From Naumannella halotolerans (GTDB lineage: Bacteria > Actinomycetota > Actinomycetes > Propionibacteriales > Propionibacteriaceae): 64,000 nt of DNA. A program made the translations under genes and the position numbers. Each line of letters starts with the position of its first letter. Position 1 is the stretch's first letter. The stretch lies in the NCBI RefSeq assembly GCF_004364645.1, contig NZ_SOAW01000001.1:2108001-2172000 (forward strand), given 5' to 3'. Of the stretch, positions 55,040 through 63,249 are shown one piece after another. Below the pieces are notes generated by a model. It was not told where the DNA came from and did no database searches. It was given only the letters and a program-made list of their open reading frames with translations.

Positions 55040-56353
55040 TCAGTTCCGAGGCAGGTTGCCGATCGCGGTCTGCACGGCCAGCAGCAATCGTTGATCATCT
55101 TCTTCCGGCACGCAGCGCAGATCGACCAGACAGGCATCGTCGTGCACCCGGGGCAGGACCGCCGGTTCCCCGGTCCGCAGCAGTGGCGCCGCCGCCACCG
55201 GCAACTTCAGCGCCCAGCCGGCCAACGGGTGCCCCGGGGCGCCACCACCCCCCACCCGGCCGTCATGGGTGAGGACCGGCACCTCGAGTTGTGCGGCCAG
55301 TGCCGCGGTACGGTCCCGCAGGCGCGCGGGGTCGGCATGCAAGGCCCGCCGGACCGGCGGCTGCGGACCCCGCAGCGTCGCCTCCAGTGCGGCCAGAGCC
55401 AGCTTGTCCGCGCGTACCGCCCGGGCGAGCGGGTGCCGGGCCAACTGGGCGATCAATTCCTTGCAGCCCAGCAGGATCCCTGCCTGCGGCCCGCCGAGAA
55501 GTTTGTCGCCACTGGCGATCACCAGCTCCGCACCGGCCGACAGCGCGGTGGTCGCATCCGGCTCCTCGGGCAGCAGGGGATCGGCGGTGAGCAACCCGCT
55601 GCCGAGGTCGGCGATCAGCGGCACCCCCGCCTGCCGGGTCAGCGGTGCCAACTCGGCAAGATCGACACTGCTGGTGAAGCCCTGCACCCGGAAGTTGCTG
55701 GGATGGACCTTCAGCAGACAGCCGGTCTGCGGTCCGATCGCCTCGGCGTAGTCGGCCGGATGGGTACGGTTCGTCGTCCCCACCTCGTGCAACCGGGCAC
55801 CGGTGGAAGCGATCAGGTCGGGCAGCCGGAAGCCGGCGCCGATCTCGATCAGCTCACCCCGGGAGATGATCACCTCGGCCCCGGAGGCGAGCGCTGTCGT
55901 TGCCAGTACCAGGGCAGCCGCACCGTTGTTCACGATCAAGGCGTCCTCGGCGACCGGGCAGGCCTCCAGCAGGGCCCGTCTGGCACCGGCCCCGCGCTGT
56001 GCGCGGGCACCGGAGACCAGATCCAGTTCCACGTCCACGTACCCGCTCGCCTCGGCGACCGCCCGGGCTGCGGCCGGTGACAGCGGAGCCCGACCGAGAT
56101 TCGTGTGGATGATCACGCCGGTGGCGTTCAGCACCGGGCGCAGGCTGCACACCCGCAGGGATTCGAGCTCCGTGAGCAGTTCCTGGCGTACCTGTTCGGG
56201 GGTGATCTCACCGTCGCGGGCGCGTTGCTGGGTACGCCGGACCAGTGCCGAGACCGCGGCCTCCCCCAGTTCGTCGAGGGCCGAACGCAGTTCGTCGAGG
56301 GCCAACAGCTCATCGGTCCGGGGGATCCGACGCCGCGGGTCGCGCTGATCCAT
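55040..56353 (-). CDS. selA: L-seryl-tRNA(Sec) selenium transferase
   Basis: SelA is the PLP enzyme that turns Ser-tRNA(Sec) into Sec-tRNA(Sec) using selenophosphate. It begins with helical RTDELLALDELRSALDELGE and contains the PLP fold with VNNGAAALVLATTAL. The PLP lysine sits in VIASGDKLLGGPQAGILLG. From ATG 56353 (AAGGAG upstream) it has 437 residues, slightly short of the common 450-470. The open frame upstream runs through the tRNA-Sec gene and is not coding. It follows tRNA-Sec by 28 bp, forming selC-selA-selB. Confidence 0.95.
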   Translation of the reverse strand: MDQRDPRRRIPRTDELLALDELRSALDELGEAAVSALVRRTQQRARDGEITPEQVRQELLTELESLRVCSLRPVLNATGVIIHTNLGRAPLSPAAARAVAEASGYVDVELDLVSGARAQRGAGARRALLEACPVAEDALIVNNGAAALVLATTALASGAEVIISRGELIEIGAGFRLPDLIASTGARLHEVGTTNRTHPADYAEAIGPQTGCLLKVHPSNFRVQGFTSSVDLAELAPLTRQAGVPLIADLGSGLLTADPLLPEEPDATTALSAGAELVIASGDKLLGGPQAGILLGCKELIAQLARHPLARAVRADKLALAALEATLRGPQPPVRRALHADPARLRDRTAALAAQLEVPVLTHDGRVGGGGAPGHPLAGWALKLPVAAAPLLRTGEPAVLPRVHDDACLVDLRCVPEEDDQRLLLAVQTAIGNLPRN

Positions 56354-56381
56354 CGGTCTCCTTCGGCGCTCGGCTCGATCG

Positions 56382-56477
56382 TGGCGGAGGCGGACGGGAA
56401 TCGAACCCGCCAGACCGAGATGCTCGGCCTCACCAGTTTTGAAGACCGGGGGGACCACCAGGAACCCAGACGCCTCC
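56382..56477 (-). tRNA. selC: tRNA-Sec (anticodon UCA)
   Basis: Reading the minus strand, the acceptor stem GGAGGCG (56477-56471) pairs with CGCCTCC ending at 56386. The discriminator G and an encoded CCA follow (to 56382). The anticodon arm has loop CUUCAAA, so the anticodon is UCA. There is a long variable arm (CCGAG-CAU-CUCGG) and a T-arm with TTCGATT, the extended form specific to tRNA-Sec. Total 96 nt with CCA. It sits between selA (same strand) and selD (divergent). A suppressor or tRNA-Trp is excluded by the long variable arm. Confidence 0.96.
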
Positions 56478-56544
56478 GCGTGGCCCCACGCTAGCGAACA
56501 CCCCGGATCGCTGAGCGTCGGTCCGCCGGACCTATGCTCGATCC

Positions 56545-58242
56545 ATGCAGACCACCGAGCTCGACGCCATCCGCCTGACCGGGTACGCCTCCGGCGGCGG
56601 TTGTGCCTGCAAGATCCCGCCCGGTGAACTGGAGCAGGCGGTCGCCGGGCTCACCGGTCAGCACGGTGACGACATCATCGTCGGCCTGGACGACGGTGAC
56701 GACGCCGCCGCGGTCCGGGTACGCGAGGACCTGGCCGTGATCTCCACCGCCGACTTCTTCACCCCGGTGGTCGACGACGCCTACGACTGGGGCAGGATCG
56801 CCGCCGCCAATGCCCTGTCCGATGTCTACGCCATGGGCGGTACGCCAGTGGTCGCGATCAATCTGGTCGGTTGGCCGCGGGAGAAGCTGCCGCTGGAGCT
56901 GATGACCCGGGTGCTCCAGGGCGGGCTGGACATCGCCGCCTCGGTGGGCTGCCCGGTGATCGGCGGCCACTCGATCGACGATCCCGAACCGAAGTACGGC
57001 ATGGCGGTCACCGGTACCGCCGCCCCGGACAGGCTCTTGCGCAATGACGCCGGTCGACCGGGGCTGCCGATCACCTTGACCAAACCGATCGGCGTCGGCC
57101 TGCTGAACAACCGGCACAAGCGCACCGGCGAACGCTTCGAGGCGGCGATCGAGACGATGACCACGCTGAATGCCGACGCCTCGGCAGCGGCCCTGGCCGC
57201 CGGCGCGGTCTGCGCCACCGATGTCACCGGCTTCGGCCTGCTGGGGCACCTGCACAAGTTGTGCCGGGCCTCCGGGATCGGTGCGGTGATCGAAGCCGGT
57301 GCCGTACCCCAGGTCGACGGCGCCGAGCAGGCGCTGCGTGACGGTTATGTCTCCGGCGGCACCCGCCGGAACCTGGACTGGGTACGCCCCCACCTGAGCG
57401 CCGGGGCGGGTGTCGAGGAGGACGATCTGCTGCTCCTCGCCGATGCCCAGACCTCCGGCGGCCTGCTGGTCGTCGGTGAGGTGCCCGGGTACCCGGTGAT
57501 CGGTGAGACGGTCGCCGGCTCCGGCATCGCTGTCGCCCGATCCGGTTCAGCCGGCGGTGGTGATCGAATCGTCGACCACACCCTCGGCCCGCCGCTTGGC
57601 CAACCGCCGCTTCTGCGGCACCACCGTGTAGCGGGGGTCCTTGGTCGACTCCAGACCGGCCTCGAAGACGCCGAACCGGGTCAGCGTGGAAGCCGCGACC
57701 AGGGCCGCACCCGACAGCACCGCGGTCGGCCGCCACCCGCCGCCGAGCAGGGCACCGATCCCGCCGAGGATGGCCAGCCGCTCGCTCCAGCGCAGCATCG
57801 CGCCGGGATGACCGTGGTGCAGCGGCTCGGCCGCGGTCGGATCCATCTGCGACTCCGTCCAACGCATCGCCACGACATCACCGAGCACCCCGAGCACCGC
57901 CAGGGCCCGGGCCGGCCGGGTCTGCGCGGTCGGCGTGGTGATCATCGCCAGGCCACTGGCGGCCAACGAGGCCGAGGAGACGAAGACGAACGGCAGGTCA
58001 CGATGCATCGCATTCCAGGTGGGTACGGCGGTGTCGGACAGCAGCACCGCGGTGTAGGCGGCCAATGGCGTACCCATGATCCCGGCCTCGACCCCAGCCG
58101 GCCCCTCGAGGAGCTGCAACAGCTTCCGCAAGGGCCCGAGTGGGACACGTTCACCACTCAGTCGGTCCAGTTCGGCCACGGCGGTGATGCCGGCGCCGGC
58201 ACCGAAGCTGGCGAGGATCCAGGAGCCGACGCTCATCGGTGA
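56545..58242 (+). CDS. selD: Selenide water dikinase; reading frame lacks a stop at the expected end
   Basis: SelD makes selenophosphate from selenide and ATP. Residues 1 to about 333 are a full SelD: GGGCACKIPPGEL (Cys20 and Lys23 at the catalytic positions; it is a Cys enzyme, not Sec), GLDDGDDAAAVRV, DVYAMGGTPVVAINLVGWPR, VIGGHSIDDPEPKYGMAVTG and VCATDVTGFGLLGHLHKL. Homologues end near 57541-57560. Here the frame continues for 230 codons antisense to the formate dehydrogenase membrane subunit, to a TGA at 58240-58242. A stop lies at 57561-57563 in another frame, so a small indel near 57541 would restore a normal protein. The long tail is unlikely to be real. Confidence 0.8.
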   Translation: MQTTELDAIRLTGYASGGGCACKIPPGELEQAVAGLTGQHGDDIIVGLDDGDDAAAVRVREDLAVISTADFFTPVVDDAYDWGRIAAANALSDVYAMGGTPVVAINLVGWPREKLPLELMTRVLQGGLDIAASVGCPVIGGHSIDDPEPKYGMAVTGTAAPDRLLRNDAGRPGLPITLTKPIGVGLLNNRHKRTGERFEAAIETMTTLNADASAAALAAGAVCATDVTGFGLLGHLHKLCRASGIGAVIEAGAVPQVDGAEQALRDGYVSGGTRRNLDWVRPHLSAGAGVEEDDLLLLADAQTSGGLLVVGEVPGYPVIGETVAGSGIAVARSGSAGGGDRIVDHTLGPPLGQPPLLRHHRVAGVLGRLQTGLEDAEPGQRGSRDQGRTRQHRGRPPPAAEQGTDPAEDGQPLAPAQHRAGMTVVQRLGRGRIHLRLRPTHRHDITEHPEHRQGPGRPGLRGRRGDHRQATGGQRGRGDEDERQVTMHRIPGGYGGVGQQHRGVGGQWRTHDPGLDPSRPLEELQQLPQGPEWDTFTTQSVQFGHGGDAGAGTEAGEDPGADAHR

Positions 58243-58638
58243 GGTCACCTTGAAGGTACGCAGCATGTTGTAGAACCGGTCCGGTCGGCCCAGGTCGGCC
58301 ACCAGCGCGGCGCCGCCGACGATCACCGCGCCGAGTGCGGAGAGTCGGGTGTTGCGCCGCAGCTTCGGCAACCCTGCGATCTGCGCGCCGAGCCCGAGCA
58401 GCCCCGACCCGCCGGCGATCCCGCCGAGCACCAGGTAGGCAGCCACCTCATGACCCCACGGCGGCGCCTTGACCACCGGTTTGTCGTAGTAGGAGGCGAA
58501 CTCGACATCGGGAACCATGAAGGCCTCCCGGCTGCCGTCGCCCCCGCCGCCCCAGCCGCGTCGCGGTCCGCGCCTGCGGCGGCGTCTGCGCCGGGGCGGT
58601 TCGGGTGGGCGGGTCTCGTCGAACGGTGAGCTGCTCAT
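57547..58638 (-). CDS. NrfD/PsrC-like membrane subunit of the formate dehydrogenase
   Basis: A 363-residue quinone-interacting membrane subunit. The N-terminal 38 residues are very basic (PPEPPRRRRRRRRGPRRGWG), then come eight or nine membrane segments, for example EVAAYLVLGGIAGGSGLLGL, GSWILASFGAGAGITAVAEL and AILGGIGALLGGGW. NrfD proteins pass electrons from the Fe-S subunit to menaquinone, or the reverse, without heme. It overlaps the Fe-S subunit start/stop by 4 bases, completing an alpha-beta-NrfD formate dehydrogenase. Its 3' end overlaps the selD reading frame on the other strand. Confidence 0.87.
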   Translation of the reverse strand: MSSSPFDETRPPEPPRRRRRRRRGPRRGWGGGGDGSREAFMVPDVEFASYYDKPVVKAPPWGHEVAAYLVLGGIAGGSGLLGLGAQIAGLPKLRRNTRLSALGAVIVGGAALVADLGRPDRFYNMLRTFKVTSPMSVGSWILASFGAGAGITAVAELDRLSGERVPLGPLRKLLQLLEGPAGVEAGIMGTPLAAYTAVLLSDTAVPTWNAMHRDLPFVFVSSASLAASGLAMITTPTAQTRPARALAVLGVLGDVVAMRWTESQMDPTAAEPLHHGHPGAMLRWSERLAILGGIGALLGGGWRPTAVLSGAALVAASTLTRFGVFEAGLESTKDPRYTVVPQKRRLAKRRAEGVVDDSITTAG

Positions 58639-59705
58639 CGCCCGCCCACCACGAAGGCGGTGGCCGCGGCGGCGAGCATCCCCAGTGCCGCCAGACCTGC
58701 CCGCTTGTACATACTCGGCAGGTCGGCGGTGCAGACCCGCGGATCCGGCGGCAAGCCGTAGACCTCAGGTTCGTCCAGCAGCAGGAACACCGATCCGGTG
58801 CCGCCGACGCCGTCGAGCTCATTGGCACCGTAGAGCCGGGCCTCGGTCATTCCCTGCCGATGCAGGGTGGCCACCCGTTCCCGGGCCTGGTCGACCAGAT
58901 CGTCGTGGTCACCGAACTTGATCGAGGTGGTCGGGCAGGTCTTGGCACAGGCCGGGGTCTGATCATCCAGCAGCCGGTCGTAGCACAGGGTGCACTTCTG
59001 GGCGACGCCGCGTTTGGGTACCTCGGGCTGCTCACCCTTGCGTTCGCCACTGCGCAGGGTCGGCGCAGCCGTACCGTCGGAGCGCCGTTCGACCACACCG
59101 AAGGGGCAACCGGCGACGCAGGTGCCGCAGCCGTTGCAGACATCGTCCTGGATCACCACGGTGCCGAACTCGGTACGGAACAGCGCACCGGTCGGGCAGA
59201 CGTCCAGGCAGCCGGCGTGGGTGCAGTGTTTGCACACGTCCGACGACATCAGCCAGCGGAACTCCGGGGTGTCCGGTGGCGTGATGTCGGTGCTCGACAG
59301 ATCGGACAGACTGCCCAGCTCGGTCAGCGGCGGCGCCATGGTGGCAGTGGCCGTGGCGGGTTCGGGTTCGGTCTCGGCGGGCCGGATGCCCGGCATCCCG
59401 AGGCTGACCAGTCTGCGGCCGGATTCCTTGGCCTCGGCGATCCGTTCCGCCCCCTGCTCGATGAATGCCACGTGGCGCCAGGTGCTGGCCCCCAGGGAGA
59501 CGGTGTTGTCGTACGACATACCGGTCAGGTCCAGATCGCCGTCGCGGGGGTTGTGGTTCCACTCCTTGCAGGCGACCTCACAGGCCTTGCAGCCGATGCA
59601 GATGGAGGTGTCGGTGAAGAACCCCTTGCGTGGCTGCGGGTGCTCCCAATGGGCGTCGGTGGCCGGATCAGTGGGGCCGCTGAACTGATGTCCCATCGTC
59701 TGCAC
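58635..59705 (-). CDS. Formate dehydrogenase iron-sulfur (beta) subunit
   Basis: A 356-residue four-cluster ferredoxin-like protein. Cluster motifs in order are CIGCKACEVACKEWN (Cys36, 39, 42, 46), CKHCTHAGCLDVCP, CNGCGTCVAGCPFGVVE and CTLCYDRLLDDQTPACAKTC. It transfers electrons from the molybdenum subunit to the membrane subunit. A C-terminal hydrophobic segment (LAALGMLAAAATAFVVGG) may anchor it. Between the clusters is an insertion rich in Glu/Pro/Thr (PAETEPEPATATATMAPPL). It lies 36 bp after fdhA and overlaps the NrfD gene by 4 bases. No Tat signal is seen, so it is probably on the cytoplasmic side. Confidence 0.92.
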   Translation of the reverse strand: MQTMGHQFSGPTDPATDAHWEHPQPRKGFFTDTSICIGCKACEVACKEWNHNPRDGDLDLTGMSYDNTVSLGASTWRHVAFIEQGAERIAEAKESGRRLVSLGMPGIRPAETEPEPATATATMAPPLTELGSLSDLSSTDITPPDTPEFRWLMSSDVCKHCTHAGCLDVCPTGALFRTEFGTVVIQDDVCNGCGTCVAGCPFGVVERRSDGTAAPTLRSGERKGEQPEVPKRGVAQKCTLCYDRLLDDQTPACAKTCPTTSIKFGDHDDLVDQARERVATLHRQGMTEARLYGANELDGVGGTGSVFLLLDEPEVYGLPPDPRVCTADLPSMYKRAGLAALGMLAAAATAFVVGGR

Positions 59706-59741
59706 CTCCTCCGGGCTGCGGGTCGGTCATGGTCTCGTCCC

Positions 59742-62700
59742 TCATCCTTGCGTACCACCCTCGACCTCGGGCATCGGCCGCTGCGTGCCGTCGGGCCTGC
59801 CGACATCGTCCTCGTCGCCGTGCCGGGAGTTGTCGGTATCCACGCTCACCCGGGCCTGCTGCCGATAGGACTCGACCAGTTCCTCCAACGCTGCACCGCG
59901 CGGACGACGGCCGGGCACCACCGCACAGGAGGCCACCTTCGACTCCTGGATCTGCGCATTCGGGTCCAGGGCGACCCCCAGCAGGTCGTTGGTCGCATCC
60001 CCGGAGACGATCGCGTCGGTACCCACACCCCAGTGGTACGGCAGACCCACCTGATGCACCTGTCGGCCGTTGATCGTCAACGGCTGCATCCGATCGGTCA
60101 CCAGCACCCGGGCCTCGATCGCCGAGCGCGGCGAGATGATCGTCGCCCAGCCGGCGTTCTCCAACCCGATCTCGGCCGCCAGCTCCGGGGAGACCTCACA
60201 GAACATCTCCGGCTGCAGTTCGGCCAGGTACGGCGACCAGCGGCTCATGCCGCCGGCGGTGTGGTGTTCGGTCAGCCGGTAGGTGGTGAAGACATGCGGG
60301 TAGACACCGACCCCGTAGTCGCCGGCGCTCGGCGCACCGAGGTTGTCGGTCCGGGCGAAGGTGACCCGGGCCGGTGCCTGCTGCTGGTTGTACAGCGAGT
60401 TGACGACCGGGGACTCCTGCGGTTCGTAATGCGCCGGCAGCGGACCGTCGACCAGACCCGACGGCACGTAGAGCCAGCCCTTGCCGTCGGCCTGCATGAT
60501 GAACGCGTCGTCACCGTCGAGCGCTGCCGGACCGCCCTTGTCCAGGTCACCCTTGGCGCCGGGGGCCCGTTCGACCACGAAATCGGGATTGTCGTGCCCG
60601 ACCCAGCGCTGCGTCTGCTCGTCCCACCAGATGTAACGCTTGCGTTCGCTCCACGGTTTGCCCTCGGGGTCTGCCGAGGCGCGGTTGTAGAGGATCCGCC
60701 GATCGGCCGGCCAGACCCAGCCCCACTCGCGCTGGGCAGGGGTGTCCCCACCGTTCGGGACCCGGCGGGCGGCCTGGTTCTCCCCGCCGGTGTAGACCCC
60801 GGTGTAGATCCAGCAGCCGCCGGAGGTCGAACCGTCGGGTTGCATCTCGACGTAGTTGGTCAGGTGCTGCCCGGCCTTCTCCCCGGTGAGGAACTTGCCG
60901 TTGATCTCGCTCAGGACGGCCTCGGGATCGGGGTTGCCGTGGGCGTCTGCCGGATAGTCCCAGGTCAGGTCCAGCAGCGGCCGGTCCCGGGGATCGGTGG
61001 AGCCGGCGAGTTTGGCCCGGATCCGTACCCCGAGTTCGTGGAAGAAGTCGAGTTCGCTCTCGGCCTGGCCGGGCGGGCGCACCGCCTGGTGGCGCCACTG
61101 CAGCATCCGTTGGGTCTGGGTGAAGGAGCCGGCCTTCTCCACATGGGTGGCGGCGGGCAGGTAGAAGATCTCGGTGCCGATCTCGGTGGTCTTCAACTCA
61201 CCGGACTCGATCTCGGGTCCCTCCTTCCACCAGGTGGCGGATTCGATCATGTTCAGGTCGCGCACGACCAGCCACTTCAGGTGCGACATCGCCATCCGCT
61301 GCTGCCGGCCGTTGGCCGAACCGACTGCCGGGTTCTGGCCGAGTACGAAGTACCCCTCGACCTCGTCGTTCAGCATCGCGACGGTCGTCTGGTACGTACC
61401 GTGCGCACCGGTCAGCTTCGGCAGGTAGTCATAGACCCAATCGTTCTCGGCCGTCGCCGCCTCACCGAACCAGGCCTTCAACAGATTCACCGCATAGGTC
61501 TCGGAGTTGGCCCAGAACCCCTTCTGCTGTTTGGATCCGATCGCCTCCACCCAGTCGGCGAAGGTGTCGTGACGACCGGCGATCGGCATCGGCAGATAGC
61601 CGGGCAACAGGTTGAACAGGGTCGGGATGTCGGTCGAGCCCTGGATGCTGGCGTGTCCTCGCAGGGCCATGATGCCCCCGCCCGGACGACCGACATTGCC
61701 CAGCAGCAGCTGCAGTACTGCGGCGGTGCGGATGATCTGCACACCGAGGGTGTGCTGGGTCCATCCGGTGGCGTAGCCGATGGTGGTGGTGCGTTCGCGA
61801 CCGGAGTTGGCGGCGATGGTCTCAGCGATCCAGGCGAACTCGGCGGGCTTGATGCCGCAGAGTCGTTCGACCATCTCCGGGGTGTAACGGGCGAAGTGTC
61901 GTTTGAGGATCTGGAAGACGCAGTTCGGGTCGGTCAGGGTCTCGTCCCGCAGCAGACCGACCTTGCGTTGCTGCTCCGGCGTTTCGGGAAGGTCCTCGGA
62001 GGTCGCGTAGCTCCAGGTCTTCGTGTCGTACTGACCGGTCTCGGGGTTGTAACCGGAGAACAGCCCGTCGAGGTCCTCGGTGTCCTGGTACTCCGGGTTG
62101 ATGATGGTCGCCGCATTCGTATAGGCGAGCACGTAGTCACGGAAGTACAGCTCGTTGCTGATCATGTGATTGATCAAGCCACCGAGCAGGACGATGTCGG
62201 AACCGGCTCGGATCGGTACGTGCCGGTCGGCGACCGCAGAGGTACGGGTGAAGCGCGGATCGATGTGCATCACGGTCGCGCCGCGCAGCTTCGCCTCGGT
62301 GACCCACTGGAAGCCGACCGGGTGCGCTTCGGCCATGTTGCCACCCATGAGCAGGATGCAGTCGGAGTTGGCCATGTCCTGCAGGGATTGCGTGGCGCCA
62401 CCGCGCCCGAAGGAGGTCCCCAGACTGGGAACCGTGGCGGAGTGTCAAATACGCGCCTGGTTCTCGATCTGGATCGCCCCGGCGGCAGTGAACAGTTTCT
62501 TGATCAGGTAGTTCTCTTCGTTGTCCAAGGTGGCCCCGCCGAGGGAGGCGATCGACATCGTGCGCCGCAAGGGGCGCCCTTCGTCGTCGGTGTCCTGCCA
62601 TCCGCGGCGACGCGAATCGATGAACCGCTGAGCGATCATGTCGATCGCGGTGTCGCGGTCCAGATCGGTCCACTCGGTGGAATACGGCGCCCGGTACCTG

Positions 62701-63008
62701 ATCCTGGTCTGCCGCAGCGGGTTGTTCACCAGTTGCTCACTGGACGATCCCTTGGGGCAGAGCCGTCCGCGGGAGATCGGCGAGTCCGGATCGCCCTCGA
62801 TGCCGATCACCTTCTCGTCGGCCACGTAGACCTTCTGCCCGCAGCCGACGGCGCAGAACGGGCAGACACTCTGCACGACCCGGTCGGCGGTCTTGGTCCG
62901 TGGGGTGATCCGGCGGGTGTGGGCGGACTGGACCGCCGGGCCACGCCCGAGCTTGTCACCGCCGCGAAGTTGCCGCAGAACCGGCCACTCCAGAGGACTC
63001 CACGCCAT
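59742..63008 (-). CDS. fdhA: Formate dehydrogenase alpha subunit, selenocysteine-containing
   Basis: A 1088-residue molybdopterin bis-MGD enzyme that oxidises formate to CO2 (or reduces CO2). The 4Fe-4S ligands are Cys49, Cys52, Cys56 and Cys84 (SVCPFCAVGCGQK, RGRLCPKGSSS). At residue 188 the codon is TGA (62447-62445), read as selenocysteine: NQARI-U-HSATVPSLGTSF, matching the FDH active site with His next to Sec. Homology continues without a break across the codon (LMGGNMAEAHPVGFQWV, GRPGGGIMALRGHASIQGS, GYATGWTQHTLGVQIIRTAA). A SECIS-like hairpin follows. Annotators that treat TGA as stop would split it at 62445. No Tat signal is visible. It heads the fdh operon. Confidence 0.93.
62415..62447 (-). 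promoter_or_regulatory. Sec UGA codon and bacterial SECIS hairpin
   Basis: The UGA is at 62447-62445. After 11 nt comes GGUUCCC-AGUCU-GGGGACC (62433-62415), a 7-bp stem with one U-G pair and a 5-nt loop. The E. coli fdhF element has the same 11-nt distance and a stem beginning GGUU with GUCU in the loop, so SelB should recognise it. Confidence 0.85.
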
Positions 63009-63083
63009 GGGCCGAGGCTACTACCCGCTTCGCCGTGCCGTCGCGCAGGTGGGCCGAAACACTTCCTGCGCGGGTGCGGTCCG

Positions 63084-63190
63084 CCAACAAGACAAACGTC
63101 ACACTCGATTACCGTGTCCGCCCGGAATCCGCGGAACCGCGGGCCGGCCGGCCGACGGGACCCGATCGAGTGTGACGTTTGTTTTGTTGG
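63084..63190. repeat. 26-bp inverted repeat with 55-bp spacer
   Basis: The arms 63084-63109 and 63165-63190 are reverse complements at 25 of 26 positions; the one mismatch would be a G-U pair in RNA. The arms are less GC-rich than their surroundings. It lies between fdhA and the divergent VOC-GNAT gene. I see no target duplication or transposase. It could be a miniature mobile element, a regulator site or an RNA structure. Confidence 0.85.
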
Positions 63191-63220
63191 TGCCTGGTGG
63201 GGACTGACCGGGGGCGGGAT

Positions 63221-63242
63221 AGTATCTCGACATCAAGATACT
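63221..63242. promoter_or_regulatory. Palindromic operator in front of the VOC-GNAT gene
   Basis: AGTATCT (63221-63227) and AGATACT (63236-63242) are perfect inverted repeats 8 bp apart, ending 7 bp before the first possible start codon. ATCT/AGAT palindromes of this kind are typical of MarR-type regulators, but the regulator is not in the window. Confidence 0.6.
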
Positions 63243-63249
63243 TGGAGGG

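Noticed and set aside
56386-56458. selA start at 56458
   Set aside because: That extension would be translated from inside the tRNA-Sec gene. ATG 56353 has a good ribosome-binding site.
59742-63008. fdhA as two separate genes or a pseudogene split at 62445
   Set aside because: Homology runs straight through the TGA, the residue is the FDH active site, a SECIS-like hairpin follows, and all sel genes are adjacent.
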